Of a stretch of DNA of 64,000 nt, positions 18,523 to 28,365 are shown one piece after another. Position numbers and translations under genes: made by a program. Position 1 is the first letter of the stretch. Every line of letters begins with the position of its first letter. The notes below the pieces were generated by a model. It was not told the DNA's origin and did not search any database. It saw only the letters and a program-made list of their open reading frames with translations. This stretch comes from Paludicola sp. MB14-C6 (GTDB lineage: Bacteria > Bacillota > Clostridia > Oscillospirales > Ruminococcaceae), in NCBI RefSeq assembly GCF_030908625.1, contig NZ_CP133133.1:1488001-1552000 (forward strand), written 5' to 3'.

Positions 18523-20055
18523 CTACTTATTACTCAACCAGTATTTTCGGTCTAAACTTCTGTATTGAATGGCTTCTGCGATATGTCGGCTTTCTAACAC
18601 TTCACTATTGTCTAAATCAGCAATCGTACGAGAAACTTTTAAAATACGGTCATAGGCACGAGCAGAAAGACCAAGCTTGTCAAAAGCATTTCGCAATAGC
18701 TGCATTCCACTTTCGCTAATTGGGCAGGTTCTTTGTAGTAATGCTGGAGTGATTCTTGCATTGCAAGTAATCTCGGTATTCAAAAAGCGTTCATTTTGAA
18801 TTTTTCGTGCGGCATCTACCCTCTTTTTAATTTCAGCAGAGGATTCAGAATGTGCAGTAGAGGAAATATGATCAAACTCAACCGGCATAGCATCAATATG
18901 TAAATCCAATCGGTCGAGCAACGGCCCCGAGACTTTTGCAAGGTATTGAGCTACTTTATTGGAAGAACAAGTACATGGTCTGGTTGGATGTCCAAAATAA
19001 CCGCATGGGCAAGGATTCATTGCAGCAATCAGCATAATAGAGCAAGGATAAGTGAGCGTTCCATTTACCCGAGATATGGTTACTTTACCGTCTTCAATCG
19101 GTTGGCGTAATATTTCCATTGCAGGACGGGAAAATTCGGGTAGTTCATCTAAGAACAAAACGCCGTTATGTGCAAGGCTGATTTCCCCGGGCTTGGGAAT
19201 GCTTCCACCGCCTGAAAGACCTGCAGGTGAAACGGTATGATGAGGAGAACGGAAAGGTCTCGTTGTAATCAGTGGAACATTTTGAGGTAATAGACCTGCA
19301 ATGCTATGGATTTTTGTGGTTTCAATGCTTTCTTCAAAGGTCATATCGGGCAAAATAGAGGGAATTCGCTTTGCTAACATACTTTTTCCAGAACCCGGAG
19401 GACCAATCAGCAGAGCATTATGCCCTCCTGCAGCTGCAATTTCTAATGCACGACGAGCAGAATGCTGACCTTTTACTTCGGAAAAATCGGGAACAAATAA
19501 ATCTTGAGTGGAAGCAAATTCAATCTTTTTTTGCGGTTCTATTGTTATCGCATTCGTCAAGAATTTGATGAGTTCGCTAATGTGAGAAACGCCGTAGATT
19601 TCAATTCCATCTACAACGCTTGCTTCTTCTGCATTTTGTTTTGGAACAAAAATACGTTGAAATCCCGCTTCTTTTGCATGAATGGTCATAGGTAGTACTC
19701 CGTTAATCGGACGGATCTCACCGCTTAACGATAACTCGCCTAAATAAACAGATGTATCATGATTGGCTAGCAATTGACCTGTTGTATCTAAAAGAGCAAC
19801 AAGAATTGCAACATCATAAAGAGATCCAAGCTTTCGAATATCGGCAGGAGCAAGATTGATGGTAATTTTACCTACAGGAATTTCATAACCACAATTTTTT
19901 ATTGCGGAACAAACACGATCACGACTTTCTTTTACAGCGGCATCCGGAAGACCAACGATGTCAAAACGAGGCAAACCGGTTGATAAATCGGCTTCCACTT
20001 CTACGGTGTAAGCGGTTAGTCCCATTAGACCAATACTACTAATTATAGAAATCAT
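18523..20055 (-). CDS. comM: ComM/YifB-family Mg-chelatase-like AAA+ ATPase
   Basis: This is a 510-aa protein with the three expected parts: an N-terminal Lon-protease-like fold (GLPRFDIVGLPDAAVKESRDR), a Mg-chelatase AAA+ core with Walker A GPPGSGKS and Walker B LFLDELPEF, and a C-terminal helical domain. ComM in Gram-negative bacteria is a hexameric helicase that drives branch migration during natural transformation; the role in clostridia is less clear. A four-cysteine cluster (CPCGYFGHPTRPCTCS) is typical of the family. An open frame extends to 20079, but the ATG at 20055 matches homologues and follows a G-rich site. Confidence 0.92.
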   Translation of the reverse strand: MISIISSIGLMGLTAYTVEVEADLSTGLPRFDIVGLPDAAVKESRDRVCSAIKNCGYEIPVGKITINLAPADIRKLGSLYDVAILVALLDTTGQLLANHDTSVYLGELSLSGEIRPINGVLPMTIHAKEAGFQRIFVPKQNAEEASVVDGIEIYGVSHISELIKFLTNAITIEPQKKIEFASTQDLFVPDFSEVKGQHSARRALEIAAAGGHNALLIGPPGSGKSMLAKRIPSILPDMTFEESIETTKIHSIAGLLPQNVPLITTRPFRSPHHTVSPAGLSGGGSIPKPGEISLAHNGVLFLDELPEFSRPAMEILRQPIEDGKVTISRVNGTLTYPCSIMLIAAMNPCPCGYFGHPTRPCTCSSNKVAQYLAKVSGPLLDRLDLHIDAMPVEFDHISSTAHSESSAEIKKRVDAARKIQNERFLNTEITCNARITPALLQRTCPISESGMQLLRNAFDKLGLSARAYDRILKVSRTIADLDNSEVLESRHIAEAIQYRSLDRKYWLSNK

Positions 20056-20291
20056 AAACCTACCCCCACGATCAAACAAGTATGGTTAAATATTACTCTA
20101 TTCCCTATTATAGATATGTTTGATTGAAATAACAAGCAGATAAACAGGTTTTTTAATTGAATTAGTATTTTTATATAGTATTTTACCGAAAATTTGTGTA
20201 TAAATACAACAGTTAACTTTTCAAAAAGCCTTTCTTTTTTTGGGGAACTCGCTATAATATATTATATCTGTTTAAAAAGAAAAAATGAATT

Positions 20292-20307
20292 ATGAAAACG
20301 GTTTCGT
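20292..20307 (+). promoter_or_regulatory. cre-like catabolite-repression site
   Basis: ATGAAAACGGTTTCGT matches the consensus WTGNAANCGNWNNCWW at 15 of 16 positions. It lies about 35 bp downstream of a TATAAT at 20253-20258 and 27 bp before the ABC exporter start, a position suited to a CcpA roadblock. Confidence 0.5.
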
Positions 20308-20333
20308 GATTCACAGATGGAGGGATATTATTT

Positions 20334-22109
20334 ATGTTTCAAATCAGATGGATTTGGCAAAATATGAAGGGCTTTCGAGTCAGATACATATTTGCGCTTT
20401 TCTCAACCGTAATTTTGGCGGCATCCTGCATGGGTAACTCGCTTATTATCGGTCAAATTATGGACAACGTATTTACACCAATTTCTAAAGGGACTGCTGT
20501 TACTCAAGAATTGATTAACACACTTATTTTTTGGGTGGTCTTTTTAATTGTATTTACACTTTGCAGAACCTCATTTTGCTATTTGTCAGTAATGACATAT
20601 GAAAGTTGTTCTCAAAAACTAATATATAAGTTACGTGGACACTTATATAAAAATATGCAATGTCAAGATATGCATTTTTACAGTCAAAACAGAACTGGTG
20701 ACTTAATGACACGCTTAACCGGTGATATGGATATGATTCGTCATACTGTAGCGTGGGTATTTCGAATGATAATCGATTCCATCGTTTTATTTACATCTAC
20801 CGCAATTTGCTTTATTGTTTTAGATCCTTTGCTTGCGGGTTGTGTGTTAATTTTTACTCCGGTTATTTTAATTTTTACAGTAAAGTTCGGAAAAAAAGTT
20901 GGTCCTCTCTATGTTGATTTGAGAGAAAGACTCTCTCAATTAAATACTTGTGCACAAGAAAATATATCAGGAAATCGTGTGGTAAAAGCATTTGCACAAG
21001 AAGAGCAAGAAATCAATAAATTTGATAAAAAGAATGAAGACTTCAAAAAAGCAAATTTAAAAGCAACCATGTTGTGGTTAAAATACTGCCCTTACATAGA
21101 TGGATTTTCCCAAGCACTTTCTATTGCTGTTTTATTAGTAGGCGGCTACTTCTTGATTATTGGAAGAATATCCATTGGTACGTTTACTGTTTTTAATGGA
21201 CTTTGTTGGACACTAACCAATCCAATGCGTATGATTGGTATGTTGGTAAATGACTTACAACGTTTCTTTGCAAGTGCTTCTAAAATTATTGAATTATACT
21301 ATTCTCGTTCTACGATTGCGTCTCGTCATGATGCAAAAAATAAAGAAGAAAGAATAGAAGGAAATATCACATTTAAAAATGTTTGTTTTAACATGCATAA
21401 TGCTGAAGTGTTGAAAAATATTAACCTCGAAATTAAAAAAGGTGAAACAGTTGCCATTATGGGCTCAACCGGATCCGGAAAAACTTCATTAGTTAATTTA
21501 ATTCCTCGGTTTATGGATATTAAAAAAGGAGAATTATTAATTGACGAAATTCCCGTAAATCGTTGGGATTTACATAAGCTTCGTTCTTCTATTGGTATTG
21601 CAACACAAGATGTCTTTTTATTTTCCGATACGGTTGACGGAAATATTGCATATGGTGATACCAAATTAAGCGAAGAAGAAGTGGCCAAGTTTGCAAAAGC
21701 TGCTTGTGTTGATTTTATTGAAAAGCTTCCGCAAGGCTTTGATACGGTTATCGGTGAACGTGGAACAGGTCTTTCTGGTGGACAAAAACAAAGAATAGCG
21801 TTAGCACGTGCTTTGGCTGTTAAACCATCTATCTTAATTCTAGATGATACAACTTCTGCAGTAGACTTGGAAACAGAGAAGTATATTCAAAATGAATTGA
21901 ATCATTTGGATTTTTCTTGCACAAAAATTATTGTTGCACAACGTATTTCTACCACCAAAAAAGCAGATAAAGTTATTGTATTAGATAAAGGTGAAATCAT
22001 TCAAGTTGGAACTCATAAAGAATTGATTAACCAAGACGGATACTATAAAGAAGTGTATATGCTCCAAAATGGGCAAGAAAATAGCTTAGGGGGTGTTATA
22101 CATGGCTAG
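20334..22109 (+). CDS. Heterodimeric ABC exporter, subunit with degenerate ATPase site
   Basis: This is a 591-aa half-transporter: six transmembrane helices (about residues 15-300) fused to a nucleotide-binding domain. Walker A is GSTGSGKT (377-384), the signature is canonical LSGGQ (480-484), and Walker B is ILILDD, with Asp505 where the catalytic glutamate normally stands. This change marks the non-hydrolytic partner of heterodimeric exporters such as BmrC, LmrC and TM287. Substrates of the family are drugs or lipids. The next gene overlaps it by 8 bp and encodes the partner. A cre-like site lies just upstream. Confidence 0.93.
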   Translation: MFQIRWIWQNMKGFRVRYIFALFSTVILAASCMGNSLIIGQIMDNVFTPISKGTAVTQELINTLIFWVVFLIVFTLCRTSFCYLSVMTYESCSQKLIYKLRGHLYKNMQCQDMHFYSQNRTGDLMTRLTGDMDMIRHTVAWVFRMIIDSIVLFTSTAICFIVLDPLLAGCVLIFTPVILIFTVKFGKKVGPLYVDLRERLSQLNTCAQENISGNRVVKAFAQEEQEINKFDKKNEDFKKANLKATMLWLKYCPYIDGFSQALSIAVLLVGGYFLIIGRISIGTFTVFNGLCWTLTNPMRMIGMLVNDLQRFFASASKIIELYYSRSTIASRHDAKNKEERIEGNITFKNVCFNMHNAEVLKNINLEIKKGETVAIMGSTGSGKTSLVNLIPRFMDIKKGELLIDEIPVNRWDLHKLRSSIGIATQDVFLFSDTVDGNIAYGDTKLSEEEVAKFAKAACVDFIEKLPQGFDTVIGERGTGLSGGQKQRIALARALAVKPSILILDDTTSAVDLETEKYIQNELNHLDFSCTKIIVAQRISTTKKADKVIVLDKGEIIQVGTHKELINQDGYYKEVYMLQNGQENSLGGVIHG

Positions 22110-23871
22110 AAATCGATTTGATATTGACGAAACACTAGAATCACCATTTAGCTTGAAGCATTTAAAACGTGCTGGAAAGTATATTAAAAAACACGCAAAG
22201 AAAATGATTTTGTCTATGATTTTATCAGGACTCTCAGCAGTTGCTGCTTTGTGTGGCCCGCTTTTAGTTGAAAAAGGAATTAACGTTGCAATCCCTCATA
22301 AGGATATGAAAATGTTGATTTTGCTTTCAATTGGATTATTGCTTAGTATTGTTATCAGTATTGCTTTTGCAATTATGCGTTCTCGCTATATGACAATTGT
22401 TGGACAAGAAATTATTTATGATATTCGTAAGGATTTGTTTGAGCATTTGCAAAAACTTCCGTTTCAATATTATGATGATCGTCCTCATGGTAAGATTTTG
22501 ACAAGGGTTATTAACTACGTTAATAATGTATCAGATTTATTGTCGAATGGTATTATCAACTTCATTCTTGAAATTTTCAACTTACTTATTATTGCAGCAT
22601 TCATGTTCTCAAGAAGTGTGCCGTTAAGCTTGGTTGTTGTAGCCGGAATTCCATTGTTCTTAGTTATTGCAATCTTAATCAAACCTGCACAAAGAAGAGC
22701 ATGGCAAGATGTATCCAATAAAGGCTCTAACTTAAATGCTTATCTACATGAAAGCTTAGATGGAGCTAAAATTACACAAGCCTTTACTCGAGAAGAAGAA
22801 AATGCTGAGATTTTTGATAAATTAAATAAAAAGCATGTGAAGAGCTGGATGAAAGCACAGTATACATCAAACTTAGTTTGGTATTCTGTAGATAATATTT
22901 CTACAATCGTAGTTGGCGGCTTGTATATAGTAGGATTGTTTTACTTAGGCCCTAGTGTTAAAATTGGTACACTCATTGCGGTGGCTTCTTATGCATGGCG
23001 ATTCTGGCAACCAATTTTATCATTAGCAAACTTATATAATACTTTTATTAACGGTATTGCTTATTTAGAGCGTATTTTTGAAACATTAGATGAAGAAATT
23101 ACAATTGATGATGCAGTTGACGCAACCATTTTACCTGCAATTGAAGGAAGAGTTGTATTTGATGATGTTACTTTTTCCTATGATGGAACAACAAATATTT
23201 TAGAACACTTAGATTTAGATATCAAACCGGGTGAATCCATTGCATTGGTTGGCCCAACGGGTGCAGGAAAAACCACCATTGTAAACTTAATATCTCGTTT
23301 TTATAATATAAACGAAGGAAAAGTTTTAATTGATGGAAATGATATTTCTAAAGTAACGCTGCATTCTTTGCGTTCTCAAATGGGAATTATGCTTCAAGAT
23401 AGCTTTATTTTTTCCGGAACCATTATGGAAAATATTAAATATGGTCGATTAGATGCAACTGAAGAAGAAGTAATTGCAGCTTGTAAAACAGTTCGTGCAC
23501 ATGACTTTATTATGGAAATGGAAAAGGGCTATGAAACACAAGTAAATGAAAGAGGATCTCGACTTTCTCAAGGTCAAAAGCAGTTAATTGCTTTTGCTAG
23601 AACCTTACTTTGTAATCCTAAAATATTAGTTTTGGATGAAGCAACGTCTTCGATTGATGCCAAAACAGAAAAGCTGTTACAAGAGGGCTTACAAGCCTTG
23701 CTGAAAGGAAGAACTTCATTTATTATTGCACATAGACTTTCTACAATCAAAAACTGTAATCGCATTATGTATGTATCTAATAAAGGAATTATTGAAAGTG
23801 GTAGTCATGAAGAGTTAATGGAAAAGAAAAACCATTATTATCAATTATATACTGCTCAGTTGGAAGATTAA
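22102..23871 (+). CDS. Heterodimeric ABC exporter, catalytic partner
   Basis: This is a 589-aa half-transporter with six transmembrane helices and a nucleotide-binding domain. Walker A is GPTGAGKT, Walker B is ILVLDEATSS with a proper catalytic Glu513, but the signature is the variant LSQGQ (488-492). Together with the upstream protein this gives one canonical site (LSGGQ facing Glu513) and one degenerate site (LSQGQ facing Asp505), the BmrCD/LmrCD/TM287-288 pattern. The ATG at 22102 follows TAGGGGG; the frame opens at 22093. Confidence 0.93.
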   Translation: MARNRFDIDETLESPFSLKHLKRAGKYIKKHAKKMILSMILSGLSAVAALCGPLLVEKGINVAIPHKDMKMLILLSIGLLLSIVISIAFAIMRSRYMTIVGQEIIYDIRKDLFEHLQKLPFQYYDDRPHGKILTRVINYVNNVSDLLSNGIINFILEIFNLLIIAAFMFSRSVPLSLVVVAGIPLFLVIAILIKPAQRRAWQDVSNKGSNLNAYLHESLDGAKITQAFTREEENAEIFDKLNKKHVKSWMKAQYTSNLVWYSVDNISTIVVGGLYIVGLFYLGPSVKIGTLIAVASYAWRFWQPILSLANLYNTFINGIAYLERIFETLDEEITIDDAVDATILPAIEGRVVFDDVTFSYDGTTNILEHLDLDIKPGESIALVGPTGAGKTTIVNLISRFYNINEGKVLIDGNDISKVTLHSLRSQMGIMLQDSFIFSGTIMENIKYGRLDATEEEVIAACKTVRAHDFIMEMEKGYETQVNERGSRLSQGQKQLIAFARTLLCNPKILVLDEATSSIDAKTEKLLQEGLQALLKGRTSFIIAHRLSTIKNCNRIMYVSNKGIIESGSHEELMEKKNHYYQLYTAQLED

Positions 23872-23887
23872 CAGAATAATAAAAAAG

Positions 23888-24028
23888 AAAGAAGCAAACC
23901 TCGTTATACCAATTCTATTTAAAAGATCTAAAAATATTTGAAAAAAGCTTCGTTTTATGCGGTTTTTTCAAAATTAATAATTGTTGTTTTAAATGAGAAT
24001 TGGTATTGTTTACGAGGTTTGCTTCTTT
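23888..24028. repeat. 141-bp nested imperfect palindrome
   Basis: Outer arms of 16 bp (23888-23903 with 24013-24028, AAAGAAGCAAACCTCG) continue after a small internal loop into 11-bp arms (23906-23916 with 23996-24006, ATACCAATTCT). A second hairpin of 7 bp plus bulge sits in the centre (23940-23946 with 23963-23969). It lies between the ABC exporter and zapA. It could be a large terminator, a structured RNA or a MITE-like element; no transposase is present and no clear target duplication is seen. Confidence 0.7.
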
Positions 24029-24135
24029 ACAAAATCAAACCGTTGTATTATAATTAATGGTATATTGAGTATAAAAGGTAATATACTATTTTTTATTATG
24101 ATTGATGCAATCAAGAAAAGACCGGAGTGTGAAAT

Positions 24136-24495
24136 ATGAATAAGATAAAAATCGTTTTGTGCGGAAAAGAATATACAATTCAAACAGATGAAAGTGTAAG
24201 TTATGTAAAAAAAATAGCAGAAGCACTCGATTCTAGAATTGAAGACTTTATGTCTCAAAATGAAACAGTATCTGTTACTTCTGCAAGTATGCTTGTTTCA
24301 CTAGGACTGATGGATGATTGTATGAAAGCTGCTTCAGATAAAGACAACTTAAGAAAACAAGTCATTGATTACTTAGAGGAAGCAACAAAAGCAAGAACTC
24401 AAATTATGGAATTAAAAAAAGAAGTGGAAGCGTTGCGTCAACAAAATGAAATGCTGCAAGTAAAAATAGCAACGTATTCTCAAAAAGGAAATTAG
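24136..24495 (+). CDS. zapA: Cell division protein ZapA
   Basis: ZapA binds FtsZ and bundles its protofilaments at the division site. The 119-aa protein has the expected N-terminal beta domain (KIKIVLCGKEYTIQTDES, then YVKKIAEALDSRI) followed by a long coiled coil to the C-terminus. The start follows CGGAGTG. Its stop is 2 bp before the U32 peptidase gene, so the two form an operon, a common clostridial arrangement. Confidence 0.9.
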   Translation: MNKIKIVLCGKEYTIQTDESVSYVKKIAEALDSRIEDFMSQNETVSVTSASMLVSLGLMDDCMKAASDKDNLRKQVIDYLEEATKARTQIMELKKEVEALRQQNEMLQVKIATYSQKGN

Positions 24496-24497
24496 GA

Positions 24498-26585
24498 ATG
24501 AACAACCCAACCAATAAAATAGAAGTACCGAAAGCACTAGAAGTGCTTTGCCCTGCCGGAGATATGGAATCTGTAATTGCAGCTGTGCAAAATGGCGCTA
24601 ATGCAGTTTATTTAGGAATGAAAGATTTTTCTGCAAGACAAAGTGCAAAGAACTTTGATTATAACGACCTTAGGGAGGCAATAGCTTATTGTCACGCTAG
24701 GGGCGTTTTCGTATATCTTGCTTTTAATACAATATTATTCGATAGCCAATTTGAAGGTGCGAAAGAATGCATTGCAATGGCTTGTGAGCTTGGCGTTGAT
24801 GCCATTATTGTGCAAGATTTAGGCGTATTGTCTTTGGTTCAAAAAATGTGCCCATCTATGCCGATTCATGCTTCTACGCAAATGGCTGTGCATACTGTGA
24901 AAGGCGCACAATTATTAAAAGAACAAGGGGTAGCTCGTGTTGTCTTAGCAAGAGAGCTAACCTTGCAAGAAATAAAAGAAATAGCGCAAACTGTAGATAT
25001 TGAAACCGAAGTATTCGTGCATGGTGCGCTTTGTATGTCAGTTTCCGGACAATGCTATATGAGTGGAATGATTGGAACACGTAGTGGTAATCGTGGAAAT
25101 TGTGCGGGTACTTGCCGTTTACCGTTTACCTCTAATGCTGTTGCAGGATATGATTTATCGTTAAAAGACAGCTGCTTAATAAACTATGTTGAAGAATTGA
25201 AATTTGCGGGTGTTACTTCTTTGAAAATAGAAGGACGGATGAAACGTCCTGAATATGTTGCAGCAGCTGCAAATGCATATCATAACGCAATCATTGGAAA
25301 AGAAGCAGATATTGATACATTACAAGCGGTATTTTCACGCAGCGGTTTTACGGATGGTTATTTAACAGGTAAGGCGGATGCTTCTATGTTTGGCTATCGC
25401 CAAAAAGAAGATGTTGTTGCAACGACAAATCAGATTTTGAAAAGCTTACAAAATACTTATAAAAAAGAGCAAGCTTGTGTTGCAGTGGATTTCCATTTTA
25501 CAGCACATCAAAATAAACCAATTTCTCTGACAATTACCGATAAAAATAACAATCAGGTAACGGTAACCGGAAACCCTCCTGAAATTGCACAAAAGACACC
25601 AATGAACCAAGAAAGTGTGCATCGTTCCCTATCAAAATTAGGTGGAACACCATTTTATTTAGAAACTCTTACAACAGATCTTGGAGAGGGCTTGATTGTT
25701 CCTATGTCTGCAATGAATGAGTTGCGAAGGAACGCATGCGATGAACTATATGCAATTCGTGCAAAAATTCATTCTGTTTCTTGCAACTTGAACATTACAT
25801 TAGAAGCGAAGGGACAAGCTGCAACAGATTATCCTGCTTATCGTGCTAGGTTTGCTAAGTATGAACAAATATCAACAGCTATTGCTCATAAATTACAGTA
25901 TATTATTCTCCCGATTGATGAAGTAATTAAGCATCAAGAAGAGCTGGAACCATTTAAAGAAAAGATTATTGTTGAACCGTATCGTATTCTCTTTTTATGG
26001 GAACGCTCACAATTTGAAAAGCTGAAATTGTTAAAAGAACAGGGCTATACAAAGCTGATTGCAGATAATCTTGCTCATATTCAAATGGGAAAAGAGTTGG
26101 GATATATCATTCATGCAGGAGCTTATTTAAATTGTGCAAACTCATGGAGTGCAGAAAAATTAGCGGAGCTTGGTGTAACTGATATCACGTTGTCTTTTGA
26201 AACAGAGCTTCAAAAAGCAAATACCGTTAGAGCGATAAAACCACTTGGCTTAATTGTATATGGATACTTGCCATTAATGATTATGAAGAATTGTCCTATT
26301 CGGGCGAAACATAAATGCAGTGATTGTAACAGTACAAAAGAGCTAACAGACAGAAAAGGAGTTCGTTTTAGAGTAATTTGCAATCAAAAAAAATACAGTG
26401 AAGTATTAAATTCAAATCCGTTGTATATGGCAGAAAGAATGCATGAGCTGAGAAACTGTTCTTTTGCGACATTATATTTTACGGTAGAAACAAAACCACA
26501 AATTGATCAAATCTTTAAAAAGTATCAATTAAAGGAACCAACGAAAGGTGAATTTACAAGAGGATTGTATTACCGTTCGATTTAG
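24498..26585 (+). CDS. U32 family peptidase-like protein with DUF3656 domain (RlhA type)
   Basis: This is a 695-aa protein whose N-terminal half carries the U32 signature (EVFVHGALCMSVSGQCYMS) with a set of conserved cysteines (GNRGNCAGTC) that bind an Fe-S cluster in characterised relatives. The C-terminal half corresponds to DUF3656. Members with this layout (YdcP/RlhA) act in prephenate-dependent hydroxylation of a 23S rRNA cytidine rather than as proteases; a related branch modifies tRNA. The RNA substrate here is an inference. It is coupled to zapA upstream and followed closely by dut. Confidence 0.88.
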   Translation: MNNPTNKIEVPKALEVLCPAGDMESVIAAVQNGANAVYLGMKDFSARQSAKNFDYNDLREAIAYCHARGVFVYLAFNTILFDSQFEGAKECIAMACELGVDAIIVQDLGVLSLVQKMCPSMPIHASTQMAVHTVKGAQLLKEQGVARVVLARELTLQEIKEIAQTVDIETEVFVHGALCMSVSGQCYMSGMIGTRSGNRGNCAGTCRLPFTSNAVAGYDLSLKDSCLINYVEELKFAGVTSLKIEGRMKRPEYVAAAANAYHNAIIGKEADIDTLQAVFSRSGFTDGYLTGKADASMFGYRQKEDVVATTNQILKSLQNTYKKEQACVAVDFHFTAHQNKPISLTITDKNNNQVTVTGNPPEIAQKTPMNQESVHRSLSKLGGTPFYLETLTTDLGEGLIVPMSAMNELRRNACDELYAIRAKIHSVSCNLNITLEAKGQAATDYPAYRARFAKYEQISTAIAHKLQYIILPIDEVIKHQEELEPFKEKIIVEPYRILFLWERSQFEKLKLLKEQGYTKLIADNLAHIQMGKELGYIIHAGAYLNCANSWSAEKLAELGVTDITLSFETELQKANTVRAIKPLGLIVYGYLPLMIMKNCPIRAKHKCSDCNSTKELTDRKGVRFRVICNQKKYSEVLNSNPLYMAERMHELRNCSFATLYFTVETKPQIDQIFKKYQLKEPTKGEFTRGLYYRSI

Positions 26586-26623
26586 CCGATTTTGTCTTGT
26601 ATGATAAGAAAGGACAACCAGAA

Positions 26624-27070
26624 ATGAAAGATTTACAAATAAAAAGACTTCGTGAGACTGCAACTATTCCAACAAGAGCAACAGCGGGAAGTGCGGGATA
26701 TGATTTATATGCTGATATAAAAGAAGCGATTACGATTGCACCTAATCAAACAGTAAAAATACCAACCGGAATTGCAATTGGTATTTCGTCAGAAAATGTT
26801 GTTGCTTTGGTGTATGCTAGAAGTGGACTGTCAACGAAACATGGGATTACTCTAGCAAACTGTGTTGGAGTAATTGATAGCGATTATCGAGGAGAAATTC
26901 TTGTTGCTTTAATAAATCAAAGTAATGAAAGCTATACTATCCAACCGAATGAGCGTGTTGCCCAAATGGTTTTATTCCCTATTTATCTTCCTCAGATGAA
27001 TGAAGTAGCAGAGCTAGAAGATACCGTTCGAGGCGACGGAGGGTTTGGATCTACAAGTAATAACTCATAA
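26624..27070 (+). CDS. dut: dUTP diphosphatase
   Basis: This trimeric enzyme hydrolyses dUTP to dUMP and pyrophosphate, keeping uracil out of DNA and feeding dTMP synthesis. All five dUTPase motifs are present in the 148-aa protein: AGYDLYA, ARSGLSTKHG, GVIDSDYRGEI, RVAQMVLFP and the C-terminal RGDGGFGST that closes over the active site. A TTG-initiated extension to 26597 is possible, but AAGGA and homology favour the ATG at 26624. It probably belongs to the zapA operon. Confidence 0.95.
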   Translation: MKDLQIKRLRETATIPTRATAGSAGYDLYADIKEAITIAPNQTVKIPTGIAIGISSENVVALVYARSGLSTKHGITLANCVGVIDSDYRGEILVALINQSNESYTIQPNERVAQMVLFPIYLPQMNEVAELEDTVRGDGGFGSTSNNS

Positions 27071-27107
27071 CAATAAAGTGATACAAAATTTGAGAGGATG
27101 ACAGTTT

Positions 27108-27377
27108 ATGAAATGGAAGAAAACGTTTATTTTTCTTTTATTCTTTATTACGGGAATTACGCTCGGAGCATTACTTTCGGAGTTGGTTAAGAATATACCT
27201 TATTTAAATTGGCTCAATTTTGGTCAGCAAATCGGAATTGGAGTTCCTAACCCGATTACTTTGGATTTATCTGTTATAAAACTATCCTTTGGCTTTGCAA
27301 TTGATATCAATATTATTAAAATGGTTTGCATCATTTTAGGATTATGGTTATATAAAAAGTTTGCAAAGGGACTATAA
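27108..27377 (+). CDS. DUF4321 small membrane protein
   Basis: This is an 89-aa protein with two hydrophobic segments (about residues 6-28 and 65-85) around a loop containing the family-like block GVPNPITLDLSVIKLSFGF. This matches DUF4321, a small family found widely in Clostridia without known function. The start follows GAGAGGATG. It ends at a bidirectional terminator. Confidence 0.8.
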   Translation: MKWKKTFIFLLFFITGITLGALLSELVKNIPYLNWLNFGQQIGIGVPNPITLDLSVIKLSFGFAIDINIIKMVCIILGLWLYKKFAKGL

Positions 27378-27378
27378 A

Positions 27379-27406
27379 AAAACGAGCAGTTTTTACTGCT
27401 CGTTTT
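27379..27406. terminator. Bidirectional terminator
   Basis: A 12-bp perfect stem AAAACGAGCAGT (27379-27390 with 27395-27406), TTTT loop, T-rich on both sides, between the convergent DUF4321 and DUF4097 genes. Confidence 0.9.
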
Positions 27407-27413
27407 CTTTATG

Positions 27414-28364
27414 CTAGTCAACAAATTCAACGTTAATTGAAGCATTTGAAGTTTCCACTTCAAGTTTTTTCGGACCTTTTCCCCAGTTATTTGGAAGATT
27501 ACTAGAACTATTTGATGTATCGGACTTGATAAAGTATTCCTCTTGTTTTCCGTTAATTGTGCCTTTAATACTACCGTTTGATGATTTTAAGTAGATATCA
27601 TTCGAAATAACTTTATCAATGCTGATTTTACCATTTGAAGATTCTGCAGACATTTTTGTTGTTGCGGTTGTATTGATTAACTCAATTGATGCATTGCTGG
27701 TTCTTAGATTAACTGAATTAGCGGTTACTTGAGTTAATTTTAGTTTGCCATTTGAAGAGTTAGCAATAATACTATCAGTTGCAACTACATTTTCAATTGA
27801 AATACTTGAGTTGGATGATCTCGCCTTTAACGTAGTACATTTTAAATTGCGTAATGCAATGGAACCATTTGAATTGTGAACGTCAATCGCTTTTGCTTGC
27901 GATAAGTTTGCAATTTCTACAGAGCCATTGGAGGTATCTAAGTAAAAGTTACCGCTATAATTACTTGGCACATCAATGATAACATCCGCAGAAGAAATTT
28001 GAGAAACACCAAAAAATATTCCGAAACGAATTTGATTAAATTCATTATTTTGAATGCTGTTTGCAAGAGAAAGAGTATCGCCATCTTGGTTAATTGTAAA
28101 TGGCTCTCTTTTTGATTGATAATAGGTTAGTGTAATATCTTTGTTGTCAGTTGGGCGTACAATAATTTTTTTGTCATTGAAATCCGTTTTTATTGTTTGA
28201 ATGGAGTTGGCTGAAAAATGTTCAATTTTTTTCTCGCTAGGTTCACTTGCATTTAACTTTCTATAATCAAAACCCAATATAGAAAAAGAAAGAACGGCTA
28301 AAACAAATCCCACTAACAGCAGACTTCCACCTATGATACTTAATATTTTAATTGCTTTATTCAT
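27414..28364 (-). CDS. DUF4097 beta-repeat membrane-anchored protein
   Basis: This is a 316-aa protein with one N-terminal transmembrane helix (residues 8-32) and an extracytoplasmic beta-helix of short repeats (such as IDVHNSNGSIALRNLKC, then SSNGKLKLTQV). This is the DUF4097 architecture. Such proteins commonly follow a PadR regulator and a HAAS-domain protein, as here, and are thought to act in envelope stress sensing; the biochemical role is not known. It starts one base after the end of the HAAS gene. Confidence 0.85.
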   Translation of the reverse strand: MNKAIKILSIIGGSLLLVGFVLAVLSFSILGFDYRKLNASEPSEKKIEHFSANSIQTIKTDFNDKKIIVRPTDNKDITLTYYQSKREPFTINQDGDTLSLANSIQNNEFNQIRFGIFFGVSQISSADVIIDVPSNYSGNFYLDTSNGSVEIANLSQAKAIDVHNSNGSIALRNLKCTTLKARSSNSSISIENVVATDSIIANSSNGKLKLTQVTANSVNLRTSNASIELINTTATTKMSAESSNGKISIDKVISNDIYLKSSNGSIKGTINGKQEEYFIKSDTSNSSSNLPNNWGKGPKKLEVETSNASINVEFVD

Positions 28365-28365
28365 A

